NCBI GenBank assembly: GCA_963969365.1
Contig: OZ017752.1
Coordinates: 186,001 to 250,000 of the forward strand
Direction: 5' to 3'
Origin: Asterochloris sp. CNOR1
Taxonomy: Eukaryota; Chlorophyta; Trebouxiophyceae; Trebouxiales; Trebouxiaceae
Length of the DNA: 64,000 nucleotides
Each line of letters opens with the position of its first letter. Within the stretch, counting starts at the first letter, position 1. Positions 24,101 to 36,400 of this stretch are shown piece by piece. The position numbers were made by a program, and so were the translations under genes. The notes beneath the pieces were generated by a model. It was not told where the DNA came from. It ran no database searches and saw only the letters and a program-made list of their open reading frames with translations.

Positions 24101-27100
24101 GCTGCCCACCTCCCTGCAAACCAATCTGCATTCTGCATGGGCCAAGCAGCTCACGTCTGTGGGATTGAACCGGATGCGCTGCATGCCCTCACGGGCCTCC
24201 TTCACATAGGGCTGGTTGGGGGTGTACTCCACCAGCCCAAAGCTCTCCTGCAGGACTGCCACCAGCCCGTGGTGGGGCTGGGGCGCTACCTGCACTGCCT
24301 TCCTGCCTGCAGCACAGGCCAGGGAGCCTAGCTGCGATACTCCAGCATGCTTCAACAATTCAAATTTGGCTGGAGCAGGGTGACACCCCTGCAGGGGCTG
24401 GGGAGTCATCTGCACTGCCTGAATGCCTGAATTCAACATGCCAGCATGCTTCAAATGTATTTCTGTTCAATTTATTCACTTGCTGCAGCAGGTTGACACT
24501 CCTGCTGGGCCTGGGGCGGCGCCTGCACCGCCTTCCTGCCTACAGGGCAGACTGGGGCAGACAGCGCTGAGCTACATGCGTTTGACAAATGGACTGCAAA
24601 AAGCTGCAGAAGACTGCCACCAGCCCATGCTGGGGCTGGGAGGCCGCCTGCACAGCCTGCCTGCTTGCAACGCAAACCAGACAGGGACTGACTGGAGAAT
24701 GCAGGCTGAACGCCTCAAACCTCCTGCTGCATCAAGCAACCTCAGCACATGCTGATGGCAGCTTACCGCAGCAGGGAGACCAGCCCTCGGAGCCGACAAG
24801 CCCAAAGCTAGACTCTAAATAATGCTGAGTGCCACACCTCCCCTCACGATGCAAGTAAAGTTACATGATGAAGCCTTGATAACCCGACCTTGCCTGTGCG
24901 CACCTGCATGCTTGGCAGCCGCTGCATCGCTCTTCTCGGCTGCCTTGGCTGTTGCCAGGTGGGTCGATATCCGGAAGGTCACGCCGTCACCGAGGCAGGG
25001 GCTCAGCCCGCGCTCCTGCATGGCACAGGTTCCGTCATCACTGCTGCAGCAGGAGTCCCCAGCCCAGCATCTACTCTTCATGATAGCAGAGCCACTGCGC
25101 AGGACGCCCCACCAAAGCCTTACAGCAGCTGGAGAAGCAGAGAACACACCTGCAACATTGGTGGAGCCAGGACAATGATGAGCAAAGGAGTGATTACATA
25201 TTTCCCAGACAGGTGGGCATGCCTTCAGGTCTGGCAGGCATCACATCATGAAACAGAACAGCCACATGCCCCCGCACAATTGCTCAGATTGTCCTGGTCT
25301 GCATGAGACCACAAGCAGGACACATGCCTGTGCGGCACAGGCCCATGCTCAAGTCAGGCAGTCCATGAATCACCTGCTGCTCCTCCAAGCAGCATGATGT
25401 ACACACAGCACACCTTCAGATCCCCCAGCCCATAGGGAATGAGCTGCTCCTCTCCCTCGCCATCCTGGTAACTCAGCACCCCGCTGGTGGGCAGCTGGTT
25501 GTAGCCCCGCGGGGGCAGGGCAGCGTCCTTCACAGTGCCTTCCAGGGTTTCCTCTGAAACCACATCAAACACCGCTGAGCCTGATGCCACCTTGCGTACC
25601 CTGCAGGAGCACACGAACGCCTCAGAAACCCTTTGCCCTGCTGCTGGCTGCTCCAAGAGCAGCTGCAACAGCGCTGGCCGAGGGGCCACTTCATGGAGCC
25701 TGCCTGCATTGCATTGACCATCCCTTGAAACCTCGAGCAAAAGTGAAGAAAAGCCGACCCAAAGGCCGCCCTGTGAGCTGAGTGAGGTGGCCTCCTGCTT
25801 GTTGGTGCATCGACACAGCGAGAAACATCGAATGGCGCTGCAGTGTGTGTCGACATTCAGCCATCAAGCACCTGGCAGGTCAACGCAAGGACAGGCAGCA
25901 CTGCACCATATCTGCCACCAAAGCGACATGTGTTGATGCCCAGAACAGTGCAAAGCAAGCACACGCTTAAAGGGCAGCAGGTGCCTGTCAGCAGCCCCTC
26001 ACCTGACGGCACTCTGACATGCCCTGCAATGCCTTCAGACGCTTCCCCTGACTCCTACCCTCCAACGAGCAGGATGCCACCTCACTTTGCACCACAAAGT
26101 GACCCCAGGGGCAATACTGTTCAACATGTCACAGAAGTGTTGATGCGACAGATCACAGAGGTGTCTCACCTGACAGCCCTCAGGCAGTGTCCATTGGGTT
26201 CCTGGGTAACTGCAAATGTCACAACAGCCCTGAATTGCAGCTCCTCTGCTGGCCTGGCCGCCCAGAAGCGAAACCAGAGCACAGCTCAGGGGCAGCGCCT
26301 GTTGGCAGCCCTCACCTGACAGCATTCAGGCGGTGCCCCTTGGGTTCCCGTGTCATGGCAAACTCCACATCGTCCCCTGGCTGCAGCTCCTCTGCCGGCG
26401 TGGCGCACTGGGAGAAGTGGAAGAACAGCTCCCCCGGGCGCTCCACGCAGCGCAAGAAGCCGAAGGCCTGCCGCATGCTGCTGACCTGCAACAGGGGTGT
26501 GGTAAATTAGTCAGAGGGAGTTACAGGTGATGCCTTCAGGACATGCAAGGTCTGTCTGAAGGGCTCAAAGGCCTGCTGCGTGCTCCTCACTGCAGCTGGG
26601 CGGTGCAAGTCATGAGACATGATACCTGAGAGTCAGTGGACAGAAGTGTCAGAACAGAGTGTCTGACTTGACTGGCAGGGCACATATGCCAATAGGCTTG
26701 CCAGATCTTGCTGAGCGGCAGGCAGGGAGTGTGCTGCAGCCAGAGGGTCACATGTCTAGCGCCATCGGGGGCAGAGGACAGCGAAATGGGCGAGGGCCTC
26801 GCCTATATAGGCTGCTGAGCTTCAGACAGGAATGTTGGGTTGTTTTTGCAAGGAGATATGTGTACAGATGAGCATGCAGGCCGCAGAATGGCTGCCATCT
26901 GGAGTTACCATTGCTGCCTGTTGCAGTGCAGCCCACCTTGCAGTCACCTCTGCTCAACAATTGATCAACACAGGCTACAACGCTGGCAGGGGCTCCACAG
27001 CTGTCGTCAAATGTTTTTGGAGGTGACAGCAAGGGGGCACAGATCACACCTGGCCGAGCTCAAGTTTGGCCTCCTGTTGAACCTGGGCCCGCAACTTGAC

Positions 27101-30100
27101 CGAGGTCGCCTTCAAGGCACCAGTCTCTGGCTGCTGTCCCCAGAGGAACTCCACCTCAGCTCCCTGCTGGAGCTCGTCATCCCCCTCCACCTGCAGCTCA
27201 TGGCAGCAAGGTGACAAAGGCTGGCAGGAGTTGTTCATTGAGTGTCTGTAGCCACCACTGTACAGCCAAGCAGTGTTGGCTGTTCTGACTTGCTTTGCTG
27301 TGCAGGCAGTACAAGGTTAACTGTCTTGAGAAACCTTAACGCTGCACTTTCAACACCCTTCAAAGCTGATTGAAGATATCCACAAGCTGGGTTTGATTTC
27401 CTGCCCAGTGAGCTGCAGAGATGCCTGCCTCCCCTTTCAATGCTTGACCAGAGGGCAGAACGCCAGCTATGGCACCGGCGCAAGTGTGAGGGAGACCCCA
27501 GCACTACGCAGGCAGTTGCCTGGCACACTACCGAGTAGAGACGCGGTGCATCTCCAGAGTTTTGCAGAGCGTGGCATGGTGCAAGCAACTGCGCCATGTG
27601 ATCAAGAAGGAAGGCAGGCAGCAGAGGGACTCTGTGCAGTCAACACATGTGCAGCCCCCCACATGCAGGTCTTTCTGGCAACGGCTGCGGTGCCCTGGCT
27701 TGCAAGCAATGCAGGCAGACCTGCAGCAGTGTATACACAAAATAAGCTGTGTGACAGATGCCCTGCCTTGCGGCCCGCACGGCAACATAAGCTCCATGGA
27801 TTTGCAGCTAACCCCGGGGAGGCTGCAGAGGGTGACACAAAGCCCTGGCATCAGCGCCCTGCACAGGGCTGGTGCAGGCCTCACCTGCGCAGCTCCAAAT
27901 GAGACGTGGAGTGTGTCGCGCCCCTCCTGGAAGGAAAGAATACCATCCTGTGTCCCAGCTGCAGCATCTGCTGAGGCAGCCTGCACGATCCGGCCGACGC
28001 TGCTCCCTGCACAGGCGGCGCATGAGCTGTTGATCTCCATCCAGGCAAAGCTGACAGGCGAGACTAGGTACGCGACAAGCAATCATGCAGGCAACCTGCT
28101 CTTGGTGCCGAGTACTGCGTTGCATATGATGCCTTCAGGAGTCCTGGGGCAAGGGGCACACAGAGGAGGCTTTAGCAGCCAGCAGGCAAGCAGTAGCGTA
28201 TGCCACAGCAACAGTACAAAGCAAGACCACCAGCCCACCAGGGCATGCTTCCCAGATGCTGGCTGTCTCTGCTGTATGCATCAAATGCAATGCACTGTGC
28301 TTCATGTAAGCTGGCATGGTGTGGTCTATGCGTGGTGCTCGCAGGCTGTGGACGACACCCAACAAGTGCACTGTAGGTCCCTTCGGTCCATTTCATTGCA
28401 GCCTGTAGCCAGTGCTGGACATGACCTCCAGCTTGCACCTGAGGCTCAGAGACTGTGTCTGACACCACACAAGTGTGCTGAAGGATTCCTCAGTCTACAT
28501 ACGTCACGCCCTTCATGCCCTGTTGACCAGTGTCAGAGCTGTCCTCCAGCTCGGCACCTGAGGCTGGACCCTGTCACCCCAGCAGCACACACTTCAGGCC
28601 AGTTGGTTGTAGACGCCCAAGGCCAAGAACTGCTACAGGGCCACTTCTCACCTCCCTGCATCTTCAGGCGGCTGGGGTCAAACTGCTTCATCATGACCTG
28701 CAGCTTGGAAGCCCGGTCTGCATTGTCGTAGGGGTCGGGCGCCATCTGGAAGGACACCTCTGCATTCAGTGCCAGCAGCTGCTGCTGCCCTGCTGCCACA
28801 TCATTGAACCTGAAGTAGATGCGCTCCCCTGGGCGCTCTGCCGGCCTGTAGTGCAGGGGTCAACAATCTTTCAGAAATTATCAATACTAGCCTTGAGACT
28901 CACGAGGTGTGACAACTGTTGGACTGCAAGACAGTTCACAGTGCTCACTTTGCATGTTCTCTGGAGAACACGCACGTGCACCCTGCTTGACTGCTGTGTG
29001 GTCTGCTGCAATAATGGTGCATGGGCAACAAACATGGAGGACGAGTCCCCCTTCAGTGACAGTAGCATCTCCCTGCCAGCCTGCAGAGCACTGCAGGGAG
29101 GCCCCAGAGTGTTGTCACTTTTATTTTTTGGGTCCAGTCATCTGCATGATGTTCAAGTGCGTCTCTGATAAAGGCCCCAGATGGCTGGCTCTCTACTGAC
29201 CATGCAGGCTGCCTGAGACCATGTGCAGCATCAACCCAGCATCTGATCCCAGTGAGCACATCGTAACAAGTGTCTGTTAGCAAACAAAACTGCAACATCG
29301 GTGGGCCTGCTGCCAGCAAGCTGTTGCCAAGGCCCGTCAGGTCATGAGTGTGGATGAACATGAGACGCCCAGCCCACCTGACAAAGCCAAATCCATCCTT
29401 CAGCGTCACCACACACCCCAACAGGCGCAGTGTCTCTGGCCGGGCAGCCCTCCGCTGCAGGCGCACATTCAGCGCAACCAGGTCACCTGTTGCCGTCTGC
29501 TGGGCAAGGTCAAACTGCACATGAAATTCTCAGTCAGGTCATAAGCAGAGATGAGGAGAAGAGGGCCCCTACTTCACCAATTGTCTGCCGGGCCAGCCTG
29601 CTCTGCACAGGCACACAGCAATGCTCAGCAAGATCCACAAGCACGCAAAGGGCGCACTGCTGCAGGTGCATGTTCGTGTCATCAGTCCCCCTGTCGCCGT
29701 CTGCTGACCAGAGACAGCCTGCATGGGCACTTGATGTGGTCAATCACAATGCCAAGTATGAACAGAGGCCGAACTGCCTCGCTTCTTTTGCTGGTAAGCC
29801 AGGTCAGTCTGCACAAGCACTTGAAAATGCTCAGCATGAGCCAAAAGCAGGTGAGAGGCTGATCAGCGGCGCCATGATTCTTCTATTGTCTGTTGCGCCA
29901 GTGTATACCTCTGCTGTCAATCTTCAAGACTTGCTCGTGCAGGACCATGGCAGGTAGGGACAGCAGTGCTGTTGGTCTGTGCCAATTTGCCTGTGCTGGC
30001 AGTCACCCGCTCCACAGCTGCTTAGGGTGCGACGTTTGCCCTCGCAAGTGCACTTCAGAGGTGGTGCTGGGAAAACCCACCAGTGCCAAGATGCCTTCAG

Positions 30101-33100
30101 AAGCCAGTGACCTTGGACGGACTCAAGCAGCAGCCCACCTTGACGCGGTCGCCCACAGACAGGCGGCCTGCCGAGGGGTGCACCTCGCTCCCATCAAAGC
30201 CTGCGTTCTGCTCCTCCCCAGGCGTTCCTGCTCCTGCCCCAGCCACAGCAGCAGAGGTGGTGGGCTCGGCCGCCTCTGCAGGTTCGGGACAGGGAAGCTG
30301 TCAGCATCTCCATCTCAAAGTACAGCGCTGCCATGAGTTCAGGCTCCAACCCCTAAAACTTGGACTACATGCAGCACCAGAGCTGCCATGTCAAGAATCT
30401 CCTGCATCTGCAGCGTTGGTAAGGCACAGGCTCTTGCCAATGCACCCTCGCACCCTGAGCTTGGTGTAACGCAACCATCTAGCGACCTCTGGCTGTATAA
30501 AACCTCAAATGGGTCAAGTGGTGAGGGTCATACTGGAACCAGTGCATCACAAAGACCCAAACATCAGCAAAGTCTTTCACAGCCCGCATGCTCCTGATTC
30601 ACCTCCTGGTTCGGGGGAAGCTGCTCCGTCAGGCTGAAAGCTGACACCGTTCTGCTGACTGCTGGAGGCGCCATCCTGTGCTCCACTGGGCCTCACAAAA
30701 CTGATCTTGCCCCCATAGCCTTCCTGCAGGTAGGAGATTGTAGTTTTGACCTCTGCAGCGCGGATGGATCTTGGGCATAGTCCTGATTTCATACCTTCCT
30801 GCTGTATGTTGCACAGAAGTTGCATAGGCACCTGAGAACGATGATCCGCACCCATTTGGCTCACACAGTGACCTGTATACAAGATGACACGACTGTCCTG
30901 TGCTGCATGCCGCATACAGATCTGCCAGGCACTCCAAGTCTTGCTGGAAGCATCTCCCTGCAATTCAAATCAAACACGGCACGCTTTGCGAGCTGCCCTG
31001 TACACACTCCCTTCAAGGCTCTGCAGGCTCTGCTGCCCGTTACACAAAGCTGCACCAGAGCACACCTGAGCTGCTGCTGCTGCTGCTGCCTGCTGAGCTT
31101 GTGCGAACCAGTACACAGTAAGCACACCTCCAGCAGAACTGGGGCCAGCTTTTGTGTACACGAGCTGCCAGGAAGCAAGCAACAGATCAGCAAGGACCGC
31201 ATCCCCACCAGCTGTTGTCTGCCACAGGGTTCACAAGCAATCATCGTCTAGCAGCTGCCGCTGGTGCTCCCTCAGCCCTGCACAGCAGTGCGTCAATGCC
31301 TGTCTCAGAGCATCCCTGAGGTATTGTCCTGAACCCAGGCCCCACATGGCCGCTCCACCCCTTCCCAGACACTCCCCCTACAAAGTTGCAGAGACCAGGG
31401 GCTGACCTGCGGCCGCCGCTGCTGCCCGCTCAGCTCCCGCACGACGACGCCGCTCAGCCCATCCTGGAGGACGGCCAGGCCCCGCGACGTGCCCCGCGGC
31501 ACAGCCCTGACCCAGACCCCCACCACCTTGCGGGGGTCCTGCTGGGAGGGGCCCACCTCAAACTCCACCTCTGACCCCGTGGCCAGCAGCGTCAGCAGGG
31601 ACTCCTTGCCTGCAGGGTGGAACAGTGGTCTGTTTGAAGTCCATGATTTGCCGCTGATGTGGTGCTAAATCAGAGCCAGCAGGGGGTTCAGAGGACTGAA
31701 CTCCCACCTCTGACCCAGTGGTCAGCAGTGTCAGCAGGGACTCCCTGCCTGCATGGAGAAACAGTTGTTGATTTAGACGTTTCAGCAGGGACTCCCTGCC
31801 TGCATGGAGGAGCAGTTGTTTGCTTGGAGGTGTCAGCAGGGACTCCTTGCCTGCATGGAGGAACAGTGGTCTCTTTAGAGGTGTCAGCAGGGACTCCTTG
31901 CCTGCATTGAGGAGTAGTGGTCTGTTTGAGGGCAATGAAATTTGTGGCCGATGGGTTGCTGGAGCAGAGCCAGCAGGGGGTTCAGAGGACTGAACTGCTG
32001 TGCTTCCTGGTTGCGATGGTGCTGACGACCAACCTGTGAATCCTGAGTGACCCCAAGCATGCATGCATCGCAGCCAGACGCCAGAGTTCAAGACAGGGTG
32101 CTGGCTGCAGCGGGAGGTGGTTGGGGCTGACATGCACAAAGCAGGAGCACAGGGGATGGAAGCCTCTCCGCTGGTGGTGGGGCCACAGCACACCCCATTC
32201 AGATTAGCTGCAGAGCACTTCTGAGAGCCCCCTCTCATGCGAGTAGGAGAGTGCAGGCTGAGCAGGTCCCCAGGGTCAACCTGCCTGGCCACCTGCTGAC
32301 AGGCATCTGCAGGGGCATGGCATTCAGTGCACTACCCAGGCCTCAGCAGCGCATCTGCCGCTTGGCCTCATCCCAAGCAGGCTCTCAGTCTGGCTGCAGA
32401 GCGCTGCAACGATGGAACAGCGGCAGGCACAATGTCCCGTTCAAGGCGTGCTGATGTCATTTGATGCAGTCCGCGGCAACTCACCCCAGTCGGGCTTTCT
32501 GTCCAGCTGCAGAGCACTGCGGTGGAAGAAAATGTGCTCCTGCCTGCCGGGCGCCCTGTACACAAAGTGAGATGAACATGAGTGGGCAGACTGCTCATGA
32601 AAGGTGGCAGGCACCCTTTGCAGAGGGCCTTGGGTCAAGCTGGCTGTGCGAGAGACCGTGGGTGGGCTGATGTGATGCAGCAGCTCATGTGGCCAGCTTG
32701 TCTTGGGAGTGCACCTAGCCTTGGGACAGCGCCTGTTGCAGTTTGATGAGTGAGACAAGCAAGATCACTGCTGTCAGCAAACTGGTGAGACCACTGGTAC
32801 AAAGGAAGTGATGAACAGAAGCAGTAGGTGGCCAGTTGGGCTGTCAAGTGCCACACACCTGAGAAACGCAAATGACTCCTTGACCGCCGCTACCAGCCCA
32901 TATTGATGCCCTTCAGGAGCCTGCTGCATCTGGTGGGGCTGAGGAAACTGCTGATGTTGCTGCTGTGAAGGGTGTTGCTGCCTTGCAGGGGACTCCTGCT
33001 GAGACAGGCCTGGAGGAGCGCTCTGCTCTGTGGGGGACTTGTGCCCATGGGCAGGGGTGTAGCTCTCTGGGTGCTGCGGCTGAGTGTCAGGGGAGGCCAG

Positions 33101-33223
33101 CCACGAACTGGCAGCACCAGATCTGTCACGCATGCCCCTCCCTGTGGCCTGGTACTTGTTCCTGCGACCCCTGCCCTGGCCATGCTGATGAGGCTGCTGA
33201 GGCTGCTGAGGCTGGTGCTCCAT
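21165..33223 (-). CDS. CSDE1: UNR/CSDE1-like multi-cold-shock-domain protein
   Basis: Seventeen minus-strand exons join in phase to 922 residues: 32859-33223, 32485-32555, 31407-31609, 30603-30723, 30139-30275, 29378-29514, 28652-28845, 27885-28006, 27083-27190, 26316-26485, 25414-25600, 24904-25015, 24155-24306, 23565-23669, 22878-22949, 22308-22485, 21165-21499 (TGA). The N-terminus is Gln/His/Gly-rich (about 1-108). Cold-shock domains follow, beginning near residues 110 (YGLVAAVKESFAFLR), 225, 330 (VVTLKDGFGFVR), 410, 487 (MRQAFGFLRCVERPGELFFH), 545 and 655 (GLVAVLQESFGLVEYTP); those at 225, 410 and 545 are diverged. A SUZ-C motif (RGPDGTKGF, about 766-774) and a PAM2-like motif (SLNPLASAFIP, 908-918) close the protein. 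UNR proteins bind single-stranded mRNA and control translation and decay; PAM2 binds the MLLE domain of poly(A)-binding protein. The start is the first ATG in frame. It is head to head with BCKDHB. Confidence 0.88.
21960..22230 (-). repeat. copies of UNR-like exon 16 end in intron 16
   Basis: Near 22160-22225 the plus strand reads CCTCCTCCCCAGCTTCCTCG then TCGAGCTCTGCC and later CAGGCTCAGG. This closely matches the donor-side end of exon 16 (22315-22380). A shorter match lies near 22015-22050 (CAGCTCTGCCTCAGGCTCTGG). Both lie downstream of the exon in gene direction, so they are donor-side copies. Confidence 0.65.
24370..24670 (-). repeat. three decayed copies of UNR-like exon 13 start and acceptor
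   Basis: Exon 13 starts with a Cys/Ala-rich acceptor then GRKAVQVAPQPHHG. In the intron before it, the minus strand reads similarly three more times, near 24380-24440 (IQAVQMTPQPLQG), 24490-24555 (GRKAVQAPPQAQQ) and 24600-24670 (AGRLCRRPPSPSMGWWQS in a shifted frame). Each copy includes the CAG-type acceptor or its remnant. Confidence 0.75.
25985..26275 (-). repeat. decayed copy of UNR-like exon 10 end and donor
   Basis: Positions 26165-26275 match 26313-26415 (the donor-side half of exon 10) over about 100 bases with mismatches. Shared landmarks on the plus strand are CTCACCTGACAGC, CAGGC(A/G)GTG, TTGGGTTCC and GCAGCTCCTCTGC. A third, weaker match begins near 25990 (CCCCTCACCTGACGGC). The copies have lost the reading frame. 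Confidence 0.8.
31640..31930 (-). repeat. in-frame array of UNR-like exon 3 start and acceptor
   Basis: Exon 3 begins after CTGCAG with GGCAAGGAGTCCCTGCTGA. In the intron before it, CATGCAG or equivalent plus GCA(A/G)GGAGTCCCTGCTGA recurs about four times (near 31745, 31797, 31846 and 31898 on the minus strand) at spacing of about 51 bases, a multiple of three. The whole array is open in one minus-strand frame, reading repeatedly as (L)HAG(K/R)ESLL. Each unit has its own potential splice acceptor. Confidence 0.85.
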
Positions 33224-33476
33224 ATTCACCAATGGGACGTCTCTCAATGCCTCCTGATCCCGTTGGCAAGAGGGAAATCAGACCCCGCCCCGTTTAGATG
33301 CCCAGCAAAAGGGATGAGCCTCCAAACAGCTTGGAAGGACTGGTCACCCAGGTCACCAAGCCTACCTGATCTGGAGGCCAGATGCCTCCAAGTCAGCAGC
33401 GAGCTCATGCTGTCTCGATCATCACAATGATCATCATGCGGTCTCCGGGGCTGCCTTGACCACCTATTCGGGCAAC
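33224..33476. promoter_or_regulatory. shared promoter region, UNR-like gene and BCKDHB
   Basis: Only 253 bases separate the ATG of the minus-strand UNR-like gene (33223) from that of BCKDHB (33477), so both 5' UTRs and promoters must fit here. No TATA box or other recognised element is evident. The proposal of a bidirectional promoter rests on spacing alone. Confidence 0.5.
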
Positions 33477-36400
33477 ATGCTTGGCCATGCCGGGAAGGCT
33501 TTGAGGAGGCACGGGCAACACTCATGGCTTTGCTTGGCAGCAATGCACTCAGCCATGCAGGCAGCAGCTGTTAAGCCGGACCCAGAGATCAATCTGTGCC
33601 AGGCTGTGAACGATGCCTTGGCCATTGCCTTGGATAAAGATCCAAAGTGGGTCTTGCCAGGTGTTTAGCAATGCATGGGTCTAACAAAGACCAGCGCAGT
33701 CGAAGCATTGACAACTGGACAACTAGTGAGCTCTCTGAACTGCAGAGCTCTGGTCTTTGGCGAGGATGTGGCCTTTGGTGGGGTCTTCAGATGCACAGCA
33801 GGCCTGCTGACTCGGTTTGGCAAAGCTCGCGTGTTCAATACCCCGCTCTCCGAGCAGGCAAGCCCCTCTGCAGGTCCGGCATTTCTGGTGTGAAGGCTTG
33901 AACAGGTGCTGCTCTGCTCAAGCCCCCCGTCTCAGCTGACTCGAGCTAGTGTTGTGTTCTGTTGACGTCTGGCATCATCTCATCACCAGCCTCCCTGGTT
34001 GGCCTACTCCTTTCTGCACCAGGATGCTTTTGCACCATCTCCGCATGCTTACTACACCCTCTCAGCTTGCTATCAGGGCACCACCTCAATCTGTTTCATG
34101 GGAATGGAATGTGATTGTGCTCATGTGGTGCTTTTGTTGGAAGCAGCCACCTGCGCTAAGGCTGTGTGGGCCATGTTGCCATTACTGCCATGTTTGAGTA
34201 CACTGCAGAGCTCTCTGACGGCAGGCACCCATCACCATGCTGACATGTTGCGACTATGCTGCAGGGCATTGTGGGCTTTGGCATTGGGGCAGCTGCCAAT
34301 GGGTACACCCCAATTGCAGAGATCCAGTTTGCAGACTACATCCACCCCTCGTTTGACCAGTTTGTGAATGAAGCATCCAAGTACCGCTACCGCAGCGGCA
34401 ATGAGTTCGACTGCGGGGGCCTCACCGTGAGGGCGCCCTATGGTAAGCTGCAGCCCAGGCTCTGCCTCCAGGTACCATGAGCTTGCCCTGTGCAGCAGCA
34501 GTGGGTGGCCTTCGACCTTGACTCTGCCAAAAGGTACGAGGCAAGTGTCGCTGCACCCTTGTGAGCATCTCTGGCTGAGAGGCCGTCTGCTGAGTGTGAG
34601 AGCCGCCCCACTGCCCTCCTTGCATGCAGCTTTGCTCTGCCTATGCCTTCTGGCGGGCTCCGTGGGGCCCTGCTGTGCGGGTCTGTGTCTTGCGGTGAGG
34701 CACAGGGCTGCCCTGCTTCAGACCTGAGCATGTCTGCAGTGAGATCACTCTGAGGACCACCCAGTGGTCAGCTCGGGCTGCCATGCAGTGAAGCTGCAGC
34801 AAAGCTTTTGCACCTGGTGACCGCAGAGACACTGTGCCATCTCTGCAATCTGGATGTATGCGGGACACCGCTTAACATCACAAAGGAAGGCTGCATGCCA
34901 CACTTCATTGGCATAACAAGGCGCCTCTGCTGGTAGCACAGCCCCATGAGCCCCCTGCTGCAGGCGCGGTTGGCCACGGCGGCCACTACCACAGCCAGAG
35001 CCCCGAGGCCTTCTTCTGCCACGTGCCGGGGATCAAGGTGGTCATCCCCAGCCGGCCCAGGGACGCCAAGGGCCTGCTGCTGGCAGCCATTCGCGACCCT
35101 GACCCTGTCGTCTTCTTTGAGCCTAAGATGATGTGAGCACCCGCCTGGTGGGACGAGGCCTGGCTGCTACAGTGTGGGGTGTGCTGCTGCAGCACATGCC
35201 ATGTGATCATCCCCAGCAGGCCTAGAAAACCTCTGGGGCTGCTGCTTGCAGCCAGTCAGGACCCTTGGGACTATTGTCGTGATCAGGCCCCAGGCTGTTG
35301 TGAGCAACACCCTGATTGCATTTGCTGCTGCTAGCACCATATTGCTTGGAGCTGTGAATCACCACTACTACCCTTGTGGGGCATGCTGCTGCTGCTCATG
35401 CCACGAAGTGTCCCCAGCAGGCCTGGACAAACCTCTGGGGCTGCTGCCGGCAGCCAGTCAGGACCCTTCAAACTGTCTTCTGCGGGCACAATATGTTTGT
35501 GAGCATCTGCCCAATGGCACCTGCTGCTGCTAGCACCGTCCTGCTTGGAGCTTTGAGCAGTCACCACTTGCTTAGTGAGGAGCCCGTGCAAGCTGAGCAC
35601 CATGCCTGCGGCAACACGGCAGGCTAAGCACCACCCGGACCTTTTTGGTACTGCTGTGTGTCAGATGGCTTTGATAATTCCCAGGCCTCAAATTAAACCC
35701 TTGCTGGGCCACGCACCTCTGGTAACCTCAGGGCTTAACCTGAGTTTGGTGTGTGGCGACAACCACCTTGGTTCTAACCAGTATGAGCAAACAGCTGAAC
35801 TCATCTCACCTGCAAGTACCAGACAGCTGTGGGCCCTGACTCTGTACTGCCAAATACCCAGTGAGAGTACATGCAGGCCTGCACACGACAAGGTCTGGGA
35901 TGGTTGTCACCACCAATCACAGCCATTCGGCACTGACTTTCCCTGATGAGGTTTGGCCAGCCTACGGTGGAGCTTGAGTGACACAGGGGCCCTGTTTTGG
36001 GTGCCACCAGGCCTGAGCTCAAATGTGCATGCAGGTACCGCACAGCTGTGGAGGCTGTGCCAGAGGAGGACTTCACAGTGCCCATTGGAGAGGCCAGCAT
36101 TGTGCGGGAGGGCAGCGACATCACGCTGGTGGCCTGGGGTCAGCAGGTGCCAGTGCTGGAGCAGGCGGTGAGCTGGGAATGTGAAGGGCCCATGCTGTCC
36201 TGCTTCTGGCAGCAACAGCTTCAGGATGGCCCTTGGCCGGCATGTGGCAATGCTAAAGCAGGCGATGAGCTAGGGTTTCAAGCTCAGTCTTAGCTGATGC
36301 TTGCAGCTTGGTATCAAGGTGGCCTGGGAACAGCAGGTGGCAGTGCTAAAAGAGACAATGAGCTGGTACATCGGCCATATTGTGCCTGGGATGCAATTCT

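Noticed and set aside
27562-28731. 389-codon plus-strand open frame
   Set aside because: It lies antisense over two well-supported exons and introns of the UNR-like gene, has no family resemblance and reflects the GC-rich, stop-poor complement.
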